A DNA stretch of 64,000 nucleotides from Stenocarpella maydis (Eukaryota > Ascomycota > Sordariomycetes > Diaporthales > Diaporthaceae). Positions 22,294 through 33,935 of this stretch are shown piece after piece. The notes under the pieces are model-generated. The model made no database searches. It was not told the DNA's origin and worked only from the letters and a program-made list of their open reading frames with translations. Location of the stretch: NCBI GenBank assembly GCA_002270565.1, contig NQMI01000011.1:601055-665054 (forward strand), written 5' to 3'. The position numbers and the translations under genes were made by a program. Within the stretch, counting starts at the first letter, position 1. Each line of letters begins with the position of its first letter.

Positions 22294-25200
22294 TCACTGA
22301 CTGGCAGCAGCAAGGTTTGCACGACGACCCGTCGGCTGCGGCATCATCTTCTTTGCCGCAGGATCGACACCGAAGCGGACTGGTGGCGCCGGTCCTGTTT
22401 GTTGCGGCCTCAAGGGGGCGGCGGGAGGTTGCACTGTCGGACCATTCTGTTGCATTCCATGATTTCCAAAGCCTTGAGTAAAGCTCATTCCCGTTGGCTG
22501 GGGCTGCATGGGCTGCATCTGTGGTGGCATTCCTGTCCTTTGGGGTTCCAGAGCTGGAGGTAGGTACGAGTTGATACCGCCTGTTGGGTTCGGGACGAAT
22601 TGCTGCTGACCAGGCTGGCCGAATTGTCCCTGGAAGCCCGTGGGTTGAGGCTGCATGCCTGTGAACTGTTGTGATGCTCTTGGGTCCGCGAAAGGGCTCT
22701 GGCCCATCTGCTGCCCGGTCATCATGGGCTGCTGTGGCATGAACTGCGGCTGGCCGAAGCCCGTCTGCTGCGGCTGCATGCCCGTCTGCATAGGATACAT
22801 GCCAGGCTGCTGTTGCGGTTGAGGAAAACCGGTCATCTGGGCCTGCATTTGCTGCATGTACTGTTGCTGCATGCGCTGCTGGTTGATCTCCTGAAGGCTC
22901 TGCCCTGGAGGAGCGACCTGGCCAGTCACCTGTGGAGCCATGGGAGGGGGGTTGAATTGGCTGGGCTGTGCTGACTGAGGTGCTGAGAAAGGCCGGGCAG
23001 GCGGCGGAGGTATCATGCCAGCCTGTCCCTGCACACCTGCCGGGGGGGTTGGCCGTTGCCTCGCGAGTGACAGCTGTTGTGACAGAGGAGTGGCCTGCTG
23101 CTGCTGGCCGCCGTTGGGCAGCCCGGTTGGCTGGTTTGCCAACCCGGAGAAGAAGCCCGGCGTCGCTCCGGTAGGCTGCGGGACCTGAGCAGCGGCGGGA
23201 GCTGCAGGAGGTGGCTGCGTAACCATCGGCGCGGTCTGAACAGGAGTGGCGGTCTTGGTTGGCTGTAAAGGCTCCGTCAACAGTGAGAGCTCTTGCATTC
23301 CTGGTGTCAGAGCCGGCTTGGGAGGCTCGGGCTGAGCCGGCGCGGGGGCTGGCGCTGGCGCCGGCTGTGCTGCCTCAGTCTGCGCTGGTTGTGCTGCAGG
23401 TTGCGATTTCGCTGGCTTGACATCCCATGCGTCATCATCAAAGCCGGAGGCCTTCCCTGTTGACAGCGCAGATGTGGTCGTAGCCGGTGTGAGCACTGCC
23501 GGGGATGAAGCCTCACTCCCGCCAAGAGCCTTGCCATCGATAACGTCGCCAGTTGCCCTGTTTGCCTCAGGGCGCGCTCTGCCGGTGTTGTTCTTCAGAG
23601 CGCCTCCAGGCCCAGAGAACAGCCCGCCCTCACCTTGCGCCTCTTCGCCCTTCTTCTTCCGTCCATACTTATTATCCAGATATCGCATAACCTTAATAAT
23701 GTCACCTTCTCGCAGGCCCAACGTTCGGAGAACAGAAGCATCGACATCTGGAAGAACAGACTGGTCCATGTTGTCCCTTGAGAACGCCTGGGAGTACCGT
23801 TCGCAGAGCCCAGGCTGGATTTCGCAGTCGAGGAAGAACTGGAACCAATCGTACTCGGGCTTCTTCGGCTGCTGGATACTGGCGCCAACGGCTGGGGCGG
23901 CTTGCCGCTGGGACCTGGCTTTCTTCATCTCTGACAGGGGCTTGTCTTCGTCTAGCGAGATGCCGGTCACTCGCTCCACATACTCGAGGTCTTCGACTGA
24001 CATCTTCGCCACCGGCACCGCAATCTTGACACCGTTCACCTTGTGGAGATTGAGCTTGCCGTCTTTCATACCTAGAAACTGGGCTTCAACGCTGAAGGAT
24101 TTGGACCTATCTGTCCATGTCCGCACCTTGGACGGGTCGGGTTCTGTTTGATTCCGGTCAGCCTAGTTCGGACCAACGCAGCACGCATACTTACTGGACT
24201 TGTTGCTGGAGCGCGAGGAGCTACCACTGTGACCGTTCTCGCGTTTGCGCTGTGATGAGGCGTTACCATTCCGTTCTCTTGCTGACAGGCTGCTGCCTCT
24301 TTCTGGCAAACGCAATCCAGGCCCTACCTCTGATGCACGCTTTTCTTCGTCCTTGCGAGCCGCCTTGACGGCTTCCTTGGTTAATCGCTCCTCCTCGAGA
24401 CGGTTCTGGGCAACCGTAGACCGGCCCGCGTTGATGCCCGTCATGGAAGCTGGCTGGGCCGGTGCTGTCCCGGTGATCTCCACGTAGCTGCTCGGTACGA
24501 CGCCCTCCTTGCCGTTTTTGACTCTTCGGACCTGCCACCAGTCCTCGCTCTTGGTGTCATCGAGGATAATGACCTCGTCGCCGTCGGCTACCGTGACTTC
24601 GTCTTCGCCCTGAGCCATAAAGTCGTAAAGCATTTTACCCTTCTTTTGCTCCCTGGCAGTACCAGCCATAATTACCTCCCGCAGGCCCTCGGCACGGATA
24701 GCCCCGGCCAGCTCTCCCAAGGCGGCAACAATCTCCTCTGCTGTGTCCTTTGCGCCGGCGTGGAAGTCCACGCTCTTGCTGGGCCGCACGAGTTCCATAA
24801 ACACGTGCTTGCCTTCCCGAGAGTAGTGCGTCATCTTGTCGCCGGTCCACTCTAGAGATGGCCCGTCTTGTGAGTGCTCTGGTGCGATCAGGATAATCCC
24901 CGTCTTAAGGTTGATACCCAATGTCGTCGGCATCTTCTTCTTCTTGCCCATAATAGATATCATCTCATTTATATTGTACATGTGGAAACCGCCAGGAGAC
25001 AGGTCTTGGGGCCGCGGTTCATACTCGCGGGAGCCAGCGGCAGACTGTCTTGTCTGCGGCTCATACTGCGGGAATGGGTCACGGTATGAAGACTGCCTCG
25101 CTGGGGGTGACAGGCTATCAGTGCGGTCATTGGACATGGTGGACTGGATCGTGGAAGTTCGGTTCCGTGCCGGCAGCGGCGGGGATATCTCCTCCTCATA

Positions 25201-25962
25201 TTGTTCTTCATGCCCGGTGGGCGGTTGAATGTTGAGTGCGGGAGGAGGGGGGGTCTCGCGAGGGACGGACGGGGGCTCTGGGGCCCTGGCACCCATGACG
25301 TTCGCCAGAGCTGCGGCCGGGTTCGGAGCTGGGGGGCTGCTTGGCTCTGGAGGTAGATTTCTCGCTGGTGGGGGCGGGCTGGGCTCGTCTTCGGCGTAAG
25401 GCGCCGGAGGGGCAGCAGGCCTCGAGGGGAGGCTGGGAGGAGCAGGCGCAGGTGCTGGCTCTGGCTCTGGCTCTGGCACTGGCACGGGCGATGGTTGCTC
25501 GTTCCCGGCGCCATCGGCCATATCTATATAATTGGCCGGAACGAACCCATAGTCTCCATTGAAGCCGACAAGAATCCAGTCCGGGTCTGAGGTGTCGAAG
25601 ACCTCGAGGACGGCATCTTCGGTGAAGGAAAGCTCCTCGTCGGTCTGTCTCGTGTACTCGTACAGGGCTCTCGCGCTATCGACGGGTTGTGCCTGAATCA
25701 CCAGCCATCAGACATGGCGGAAGGGGCTTGGATGGATTCCAGGGCAGGGTTGAAGACGACTCACCTGCTCAACATAGTTGCTTGGGACCAGGCCTGTGGG
25801 CTCATCCTCATCTTCTACGCTGGCCTTCTTCTTGACCTTCCACCAGTCATCCTCGGAGCTCTGTTCGAGGAGGTATAGCAAGTCACCCTCGGCGATCTGC
25901 AGCTCCCCCTCGGACTGAGGCGCGTAGTCGTAGATGGCTCTGTAGACGCCGAGGAAGCCCAT
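22294..25962 (-). CDS. sla1: Actin cytoskeleton-regulatory endocytic adaptor Sla1
   Basis: Sla1 links cargo, clathrin and the Arp2/3 activator machinery in cortical endocytic patches. Three exons (25962-25765, 25692-24195, 24143-22294) give 1181 residues. The order matches the family. SH3-1 is at residues 1-66 (VYRAIYDYAPQSEGELQIAE, WWKVKKK, LVPSNYVEQ). SH3-2 is at about 70-125 (ARALYEYTRQTDEELSFTED, FVPANYI). A Pro-rich linker follows, then SH3-3 at about 416-472 (GKMLYDFMAQGEDEVTV, DWWQVRR, VVPSSYVEI). SHD1 begins at about 571 (RTWTDRSKSFSVEAQFLG) and restores NKSSKPDPSKVRTW across the second splice. The SAM-like SHD2 is at about 660-730 (YDWFQFFLDCEIQPGL). The last 450 residues are Gln/Pro-rich with repeated PQPTG or PQQTG units, the Sla1 repeat type phosphorylated in yeast by Ark/Prk kinases. 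No element is missing. Confidence 0.93.
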
Positions 25963-28194
25963 GATAACGACTCGGCCGGACCCAGTGAGATCCCTTGTGG
26001 GTTGTCGGCTGCGGCAGGAGCAATCAAAGGATATGCTAGGAAAGGAAAACGAAGGTGAGGTATAGCGATGCCCCTATGCGAGTACACCGTAACGCGCTGT
26101 GGACCTTGGGTGTCGGTATCGGCAGGGCGAACCGGGAGGGAGTGGGCTCAGGTTATAGTTCCGAGTGGCTGGGATGAGCTGGCCGTTGGAGCTTCTCGGC
26201 CGGTCGGTCCGTGGCACGATGGGCTGGCTTCTGGGCCGTCGAAGGTGGTCGGGATGGAGAAGGAGGGCGGGGGCGGGATGGGACACTCGAGGCACTGATG
26301 CGAGGAGCAAAAGGCGCAATTAGTTACAGTGTTGGCGGCGGTCGTCATGCGGCGTCATGCATAGCATCCAGATGGCAGTACGGGTGTTTCAAAAGGAGGT
26401 CGGTTAGGGAACGGCAAGGCCGCTGATTAAGATGGAGCAAGAGGCAGGCCAACCTTGGAAGTCGGGCACTAACGCCCCCGGATGTCAGATTGGCGGGCCA
26501 CCACGAGACAAACAGGAGTGCAAGACGGCCGGGAGCCAAAAAAGATGCGTGCGTGCCGGAGAGTACACCACGACGAGGTCAGAGAAACTTGTTAGGAGGA
26601 GGTGAGGTCAACACCCCCAATGCCAACGAGCCAATGTCAGTGCGCGTGCTGTGTGCTGCATGCCAGGATTCCAATATTCTCCAACTCTTCATTTCGACTG
26701 ACATTGAAATGGGTGGGCGGCAGGCAGGGTTATCAACTCTCGGGCTTGGTTGACCGCAGGTGTGACCGACCACCATGGTATTCTGCCCTAGGGATGGGAC
26801 TTCACCTTTATAGGCACCTAGGTATCTATGCGTATCATCGTCGAACAGCCAACTTGCCTCTTAGGTCTGGGTTCATCCATCCGCCAAAAACATGGGCTAC
26901 CTCCCAGCGAGCCTTGGTGTTGTGTCCTGTCTTGTCTACGGACGGACGGATGCACTGCACCAGTTGGTCATAAAAGCAGTGTGTTCTCTCCCTGCACGTG
27001 TCTTCTTTCGGCTAATCCCACATTTTGTGCTTCCAGGTCTTGCCGTCTTGCGCACACGTTGAACACGAGGATGTCGCCTAGTTGGTGCAGGCGGGCACCA
27101 TTTGCGTCAGTGATATCACCCCTGCCGAGCATATATACATATGCACGTTGGGGGCTTATCCAGAACCCGGCCATCTGCACGCTCTTGTCATCCCGGCAAG
27201 TTTGAGCGACGGAAGGATTCAGGATGTGCGCTATCCAAGAATGCACCTGAAACCAAAGCATTCTCCAAGCGCTTTTACTTCTATTCGCCAACGCTGCGCA
27301 CGCGTCCGTACCGGCCGGGCTGGATGAGCCACGGCCCGCAGCACACCGCGCTTCTTTCTATACTTAGGCCGGGCCACCGCAACGAGCCGGGACAAGCTTT
27401 CCAGGATCGAGGCGTCGTCGACTCTGGGTTGACCCCGAAAAAAAAGAGGTCGCCTATAGACAACTGAGGGAAACTTTAAGTGTGTCCCTGGCCGACTCTT
27501 GCAGCCGCATCTGCCGTAGTAGACGAGTCCCGGGAGGCGGTTCGACCATGCACCATCTTCTCCGCTGGGTACCTCCCTCCATCGGCAGGGAAGCCCGGCA
27601 GCCGGCCAGGCCAAGCTAGCGCGTCAATCTCGGGAGGACCGTTCTTGTTCTGCTCATCATCAGATCCATCCATCCATCTGTCATCGTTCATCCTGGCAGG
27701 CCCGAGTCCCCCATGTTTCCCGCTGTTCCGGAGGGAGGAGCCGTCACTTTGGCTCCGCTCCATAGCCGATGAGACTGTGGGCCATATCCCCTACCTGCAG
27801 TAGTATCTTGGTTCTGCGAACACAACGAGTAATCGCTTTCGGTTACGTACAGTGGAATCCGCGTGTCCACCAGGGCGCTTATACTGAGCTTTAGAAGGGA
27901 CCCCCCTAAGGCTGCAGCACGGGACAAGGCGCGGCAAACATGCTCCGTCTGCGGCTGATAACCTCAGCTGCGCGAGGATCGCGCAGCTGACCCTGGTCTT
28001 GGAGACTGGTCACAGTATCGCCAACCTCGGTAGGTGGCTTGGCCGTGGCCGCGACCCTGTGAGTGCATGGTCCGCAAGCCCAAGGTAGGAAGACACGTGC
28101 AGCTGTGCGGCGCAGTACCAATGCGTCTCAGCAATCCTGCGCATTCCTTTGCCGTACGCCCATCTCTTTTTCATCTGGACTTCAGCCGTCCAAT
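25963..28194. other. Divergent intergenic region, Sla1 / CorA-like gene
   Basis: 2.2 kb between divergent starts, with a CCTAGGTA motif near 26815. Several short ORFs exist on both strands but none has family features. I see no supported gene. Confidence 0.55.
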
Positions 28195-30540
28195 ATGGAA
28201 AAATCACCTTCAACAACAGTTCACGCTGTTGCTTTTCAGGAGCAGCCCTCCACCATGGACACACCAGAAACCCCGACAGCTGCTTCTCACGCCGCCCACA
28301 AGGAGCCAATCCCTGTAAACGAGGTCTTCAACAACTACCACGAGCAGTTTCACGACTTTGACGATCCTGACGTTTACAAAGAGTACCTGGGAAAGGCTAC
28401 CAGCCGGTCCACGTCCAATTTCGTCGTTCGTTTCGGGGCCGAAAAGTCGAGGATTGCGGTTGACCTCAACGTCAAAGACGTGGAGGCTCTCGTCCACCAG
28501 ACCACGCCGGGCAAAGGAGACAAGGACCTGCCCGTAACTTGGATGTACGTCCAATAATAGCCCCTATGGCTGCGGGCGTCGTAGCTGACATGTGAGGCCC
28601 CAGTAACCTTTGGTCTGTCAACAAGAATACCGATGTCATCAAGAAGCTTGCCAACCGCTACAAGTTCTCAACCCGTCTGACATACTCGATCCTCACATGG
28701 GACGACGCGAGGCAACAACTGGCGGACAAATCAGCTTCCTCTGAACCTGCCAAACACGACCACTGGCACCGCCTACGGTCGAGGACCACGGCGTTGCGAA
28801 CGCCAGATCCGGAACAGGGCATCAGTAACGACAGAGATGCAAGACCAACGGCCACACAGCAACCCAGGGCTGGCACGCCAAGGCTCAGCGAAGAGGACCT
28901 GGACATGTTTAAGCTCTTGCAGGGCACTTACAATTACACAACCGTCGACCATGGCCCGGACTGTAAGTGCCTAGCATTCAAAAGAAGAGGCACTGGCCCT
29001 TGCTGATTGTGCCAAAGTTATCTGCATAGGGGCCAATTGGCTGCATGAGAGACCCAAGGAGCTCTTATCACCAGAGCACGGTCACATCTACGAAACATCT
29101 GTTGAGCTAGTGCCACCGAAGCACTGGGCTTGGTACATCCTGACAAGCGACCGTTAGTCCCATCACTCTGGATCGCGTGGTGACTGTATTATTAATGAGG
29201 TCAGATACCGTCATATCAATCCAAGAAGCCCCAGTCTACCTCGAGATACCCAAGGGCATCAAGGTCGACCACTCAAACTTGCAGCTGGATGAGCTGCAGA
29301 GTATGCGCAACAACACAAGAGCTCTTCTGTGCCAACTCTCCTCAATAGGCATCAAGGAGTATCAGCGGCGAATTTCTTCTCAAAAGGGAGTCCGATCGGA
29401 TTTGTGGCATAAGGGCGATCGTGGATCCATCCCAGCAGCCAGGACGACGGTGAAGGAGTCAGAAGCCGATGTCGACGGTTCGGCAAACTTATTCTTTTAC
29501 CTTTTTGAGGACTACTCCGCAGGCATCTCGATCTTGAAGGATTCTAGCATGACCTTGAGCCGGCTGGTGAGAATGAGCGCTACGAGTCCCTCTTTCGCGC
29601 CCAAGACTGACATGAATTTCCGCAGACTGACAAAGTGCTTCAAATCACTGTGAGTATTCGCTGCATACAAATAGCTCGACGGATTTACTGCTCGATATCG
29701 ACTGACAAGCCCCAGGATCGGCATAACAAAGACAGAGACTCCTCATACATCATCAAGATACTCTACGCGAGGAGCAAAGACCTGCGCCAGCTGAAGCACC
29801 TGTTCGAGAGCTACGAGAAGCTCATCGCCGGGATCATGAGCCTCGGCACCGAGAGCATCAGCGACGACAGGGAGGCGATGGCGGCCGCGACGGCCAACGT
29901 GAACGGGTCGCCGGCCAGGGGCGTCAAGCTGTCGCAGAAGGCCTACGACCGGTTCGCGCGGCTCAACGACCGGCTCAAGCTCCTGATGCTCGACACCATC
30001 GAGGAGTACCTCGAGGAGAAGTCGTCGCTGTCCAACACGTACTTCAACCTCCTCGCGCTCAAGGACTCGCAGGCGACGGCCAAGCTCAACCGCTCCGCCT
30101 CACTCCTCGCCAAGCTCTCCGTCTTCTTCCTGCCCATCTCCTTCATGACGTCCTACTTCTCTGTGGAGATCCCCGACTTGGTACGTAATAACCCCCACCA
30201 CACATGCCACTGGTTTTTCAGTGCAGAATCAGGAATAACTACACTGGGCGACCAAACGGCAGACAAATGCTGACTCAAGTCTCCCCCCCTCTAGAGCGCG
30301 AGCTGGACCGGCAGGACGTACTGGATCAGCTTCGCCGTGATAGCAACGCTGTCCTTCATGAGCCTCTTCTTCTTCAGCCGGCTGCTGATGATCGTCTCTG
30401 ACGTGCTGGACGAGAAGCTGAACAACATACAGAAGGGCACGTGGAGGACGGTCAAGACGGTGGCGAGCGGGGTCGCGCCGAAGAAGAAACGGGGGCTGGA
30501 AGGCGAGGACAGTAGTGAGAAGAGGTTAGATGACGATTAG
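28195..30540 (+). CDS. CorA-like (2-TM-GxN superfamily) membrane protein
   Basis: A fungal CorA-like protein, possibly a divalent-cation transporter. Seven exons give 646 residues: 28195-28544, 28604-28962, 29018-29152, 29205-29566, 29626-29649, 29716-30180 and 30295-30540. Joins restore PVTWINLWSVNKN, GANWLHERPKELL and SDHTVISIQEAP. Exon 5 is only 24 nt (TDKVLQIT), needed to keep frame between LSRL and DRHNKDRDSSYI. Long helices follow (LRQLKHLFESYEKLI, RFARLNDRLKLLMLDTIEEY). Two C-terminal membrane segments are at about 540-563 (LAKLSVFFLPISFMTSYFSV) and 573-592 (YWISFAVIATLSFMSLFFFS). The usual GMN loop motif is absent; SYFSVEIPDL occupies its place. An ATG at 28255 with a good context (CACCATGG) is an alternative start. 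Transport has to be shown. Confidence 0.8.
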
Positions 30541-31114
30541 GAGTGGTGCCTCGCGAGTGTCCTTACGGATGATTGGGTGCAAATAATTGGGTTGAGAGTG
30601 CACTGTGACTGGAAGGGACGGTGTCGGCGGTGGCGCATATGCTGTGATTCCAGGGGTACTACGAAGCGCATGTCACGATTGCAAAAGCGTTGGGAGGCTT
30701 GGCTTGCTTGGTCTAAATACACAGGTTTAAATGAAAACTGTGGAAATCAAGACATTCGGACGTAAAAGTTTCATTGTTGGCGCCGTTCCAATGGACGCCC
30801 GCTGACCATCACACAGCTATTTGGATTTTCCGGGCATTGGGAACATGACTATCTATGTTGATCCCCGCGCAATAGTAAACAGGCTTTTGCCACCCATCAT
30901 GTACATTTTACATGGTATGCTGCTCCGAAAGTCCCTGCTGCCGAGAGACGGTCCGCAACGTAAATAATAAACATTAGTGCAAAAGAAGACATGCAGAGAA
31001 CATTAGTTTCGTAAATCTTGACATACGCGCCTCTTCCCATCCACACGACTTCCATCCCGTGACCATGGCCATGATGAACAGTGGTTATCCCGCGTCCAGG
31101 ACCCTGGCCACCCT
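30541..31114. other. Convergent intergenic region
   Basis: A 570-base spacer between the CorA-like gene and the GPI protein. I see nothing in it. Confidence 0.55.
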
Positions 31115-31906
31115 TTACATCCCCATCATGCCAAACCCAACCCCGGCAGCAACACCCGCCACGAGACCCATGCAAGGGATGTGCGTCGGCGCCGCGTTCG
31201 CAGTCCCGACCGTGAAGCCGGCCGTCGACCCGGCCTCGCAGTACGACCCCTGGATGGAGTAGCACGCCACACTGCTCAGGCTCTGGCAGACGCTCGACGC
31301 GGTCGCGGCCGGCAGCGTCCCGCCGGCGTTGCCGCCGATGGTGGTCATCCCGCCATTCCCGGCCGGCACGACGACAGTAACCGCCCCGCCGCCGCCGCCG
31401 CCGCCGCCCCCCAGGTCCTCGGTGCAGGCCTCGTAGTTCGCACTGCACTGCGACACGGCCCGTGAGCAGGCGCCCGCGTTAGAGAAGGACGTGGCGATGT
31501 ACGGGAAGGAGAAGTAGGCGTTGGGGACGTAGCTGACGGGGGTGGTTGTCGGGGGTCTGAAGCTCGCGGGCGCGGTCCCCGTGCACACGGCGCCCGAGGG
31601 ACAGCAGGCCGGGGAGTTGGCGGCGTCGAGGGCGCAGCGCTGGCCGTCGGCGCAGCAGATGTTATTGAAGATGGTGCCCTGGCCCGCGCAGCTGTTGGTG
31701 CCGGCGATGCAGCCGCCCGTCTGGCGGGCGGCGAGCAGCTCGTGGGCCGGGTGTGCGGCGGCGCGGAGCCGGCCTGATGTGGGCGTGACTGTCTTGGCTG
31801 GGAGGAAGGGCTGCTGCTGGGCGGCGAGTGCTGCTGCGGGGCTGTGGGTGAGGAGGAGGGAGATGGTGAGGAGGGGTAGTGAGAAGAGTTGTTGCACCCG
31901 TCTCAT
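31115..31906 (-). CDS. Cys-rich GPI-anchored surface protein
   Basis: One exon, 263 residues from the ATG at 31906. Residues 1-29 (MRRVQQLFSLPLLTISLLLT...) form a signal peptide. A compact Cys-rich part follows, GGCIAGTNSCAGQGTIFNN then CCADGQRC, PACCPSGAVC; the paired CC spacing looks like a disulphide-rich knot. A second Cys set is in ACSRAVSQCSANYEACTEDL, then a poly-Gly stretch, VVVPAGNGG and SVCQSLSSVACYSIQGSYC. The protein ends in a hydrophobic tail (MGLVAGVAAGVGFGMMGM) typical of a GPI-attachment signal. Similar proteins in other Sordariomycetes are, as I recall, annotated only as GPI-anchored proteins. A role at the cell wall or plasma membrane is inferred; the function is unknown. 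Confidence 0.75.
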   Translation of the reverse strand: MRRVQQLFSLPLLTISLLLTHSPAAALAAQQQPFLPAKTVTPTSGRLRAAAHPAHELLAARQTGGCIAGTNSCAGQGTIFNNICCADGQRCALDAANSPACCPSGAVCTGTAPASFRPPTTTPVSYVPNAYFSFPYIATSFSNAGACSRAVSQCSANYEACTEDLGGGGGGGGGAVTVVVPAGNGGMTTIGGNAGGTLPAATASSVCQSLSSVACYSIQGSYCEAGSTAGFTVGTANAAPTHIPCMGLVAGVAAGVGFGMMGM

Positions 31907-32921
31907 GATGATGCGATGGAGGCCCCTCGGGGACAAGTCTCGTCCAAGTTGAAAATCGGGTCCGAAATATCGAGGAGACCAGATGACGGGCGGGCCGCAG
32001 TACGTGAAGTGATGTGATCCAGGCGTGCGTGACACAGACAGGCCGAGGAGCTTGTGATGGGATCTTGCTGCCTTCTCGTCAGGGTCAACAGCCTTTTCCT
32101 CCTGATAGCTTGCTTGATTGGGACCGACCAAGCGATTGATAATGATGAAATTGGTGAAGGGGTGCGGACTGATCAGGTGGGGAGGAGTTGGTAGGTTGAG
32201 AAGTTCAGAGGTGTGAGGCGAACAAGGCAAAGTATAAGCTGGCTGGTCAACGTCGAATGAGGTGGCTGGGCTGGGTGCGCAGCGTGATAGCTTCCTCATC
32301 GACGACCTGGGGCCAAGGGTAAGGTTGGCTGGCGGGTATAGCCTGGGATTTGGCCATGCACCCAAGCCTGGAAGGTAGCCAACCCCATTCTGAAAGCTTG
32401 CAACTCCTGCAGCTTCGAGGAGGTAGTCTAGAAAATGACCAGACGGCTTCTTGTCCGCGCCCTCGGCCGGTCTGGGAGCAGGTGGTTGGTGTTGGTGGGC
32501 TTCTCGGCCGGGAGCATATATCTACCCTTGTACACGGCCCTGCCAGAGCTGGATCCCAGGTGCTCCGTACGGAGTATACCCCGTACGGAGTACAGTATAG
32601 TATTGTTGTGATGTCACTGCAGTCGGCAGAGCAACCCCAGAGCTCCGGCTCGACCCCGCATTAGTGACCCACCAATGTCAGCGTTGCTGGGGTCCAGCTT
32701 TCTGTGCGGAACCCAGGATGGTGTTGTTTGGTCTGGATGCTGGTGGCAGTAATAATCAGTGGTGGTGCATCGTTCATTCTGCAGCATGTGAAGATGGCCG
32801 GAGACGTACTCGCTCCCTGGCGCCGTGAAGTGCCCGGGTCTTCTCTGGTGGTGCCCAGGCACGGCCGGCCAGGTGTGCCCTCGCGGACTGGATCCTAGGC
32901 CGACACCTGTTCCACCTTCAT
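31907..32921. other. Intergenic, between two minus-strand genes
   Basis: About 1 kb, presumably the promoter of the GPI-anchored gene and the 3' flank of the next one. Two nearly adjacent CCGTACGGAGTA palindromes lie at 32563-32593. Confidence 0.6.
32563..32593. repeat. Paired CCGTACGGAGTA palindromic motifs
   Basis: CTCCGTACGGAGTA at 32563-32576 is followed by CCCGTACGGAGTAC at 32580-32593. Each half is a near-perfect palindrome centred on GTAC. Related ACTCCGTA motifs recur at 17387 and 63637. They could be binding sites or a dispersed short repeat. Confidence 0.7.
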
Positions 32922-33935
32922 CTACAAACGGGCCCGTATGCGTATGAGTACGGACTGCAGCTTCTGCACTGCGGGTGCGGGCGCGCCTGGTGGAGCCTCG
33001 TCTTTGGCGTCTCTCATCCGGGCCACTTCTGTTCGAGCCTCCTCCACCATCGAGCCCAGGTCACCCCAGACCTCATCTGTGTATCCCGTAAGGACGCGGT
33101 TCCACTGCTCCAGCCATATCTGACCTGCGTCTGCCGGCTCGGTCACTCCCAGGTTCATATGGCTGCTCCCAGATGCTCCTGGCCCAAGGCCACCATCACT
33201 CTCGACCAGCAAGAAGTCCGGCACGAAATTGAGAATGTTGTTCCAGTCCGCAGCCGTCATCTGGCCTGAGGCACCCTTCTCAAAGAGTGCCTGCCGTAGA
33301 TTCTCCATCTCCTGTTTGGACATCGTAGGGCCTCCCCAATAGTCTGGTGTCTCATCATCCGTGACCTGTGAAAGCATCCGTACCACCTCCACACCGTCTT
33401 GAGCCTGCTGCTCGGCCACCGAGGACGCCACCCCGTGGCTAGGCGCCCATTGTGTCCCAGGTCCTGCTGGAGCATCACCATTGGCCCGCTGCCACGCCTG
33501 ACTCAGGTCTGCCGGTCGGGTTGCGACGAACGCGGGCGTGCTGTCTAAGAAGTCAGAGAACGCAGCCTCCTCAGCTGCAGCATGAGCATCTGCGTGGGTC
33601 GACCGAAAGCCCCCAGTGCTGCCAGATGTGCTGGCTCTCGCCACGGTGGAGGATGCTTCGCCTAGAGCCCCAGACTCGCCGCTTGAGGATGGTCCAGATT
33701 TCCCAGACGGCAATAGATTCGCAACATCGCTGGCTGTTGGCTTGCCTCGCATGATGCTTTGTGTTAGACCCGCAGCAGACCTTCCAACACGGGACATGAC
33801 TGATCCTGGGCTCTGGTCTTGGTCCCCGCCCGTCTCGCTTCTGACCACATCTTTGCCTTTTCCACTTCCTCTACCTTGGTCCTTGACAGGGTCACTGTCC
33901 CCATCCCCGTGCTTCCCACGCAGTCCAGGTTGCAT
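32922..33935 (-). CDS. Uncharacterised protein, 337 residues
   Basis: I do not recognise the family. A single exon reads from the ATG at 33935. The first 45 residues are very hydrophilic (Gly/Asp/Lys/Arg-rich). Then come RVGRSAAGLTQSIMRGKPTA, a Ser/Gly-rich linker, AAAEEAAFSDFLDSTPAF, SQAWQRA, VVRMLSQVTDDE, MENLRQALFEKGASGQMTAA, DWNNILNFVPDFL, IWLEQWNRVLTGYTDEVWGDL and VEEARTEVARMRDAKDE. There is no signal peptide or membrane segment. The ordered C-terminal half has conserved-looking Trp and helix-forming residues, so it is likely a real soluble protein and not a chance ORF. The upstream AUG context and expression are untested. Confidence 0.6.
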   Translation of the reverse strand: MQPGLRGKHGDGDSDPVKDQGRGSGKGKDVVRSETGGDQDQSPGSVMSRVGRSAAGLTQSIMRGKPTASDVANLLPSGKSGPSSSGESGALGEASSTVARASTSGSTGGFRSTHADAHAAAEEAAFSDFLDSTPAFVATRPADLSQAWQRANGDAPAGPGTQWAPSHGVASSVAEQQAQDGVEVVRMLSQVTDDETPDYWGGPTMSKQEMENLRQALFEKGASGQMTAADWNNILNFVPDFLLVESDGGLGPGASGSSHMNLGVTEPADAGQIWLEQWNRVLTGYTDEVWGDLGSMVEEARTEVARMRDAKDEAPPGAPAPAVQKLQSVLIRIRARL

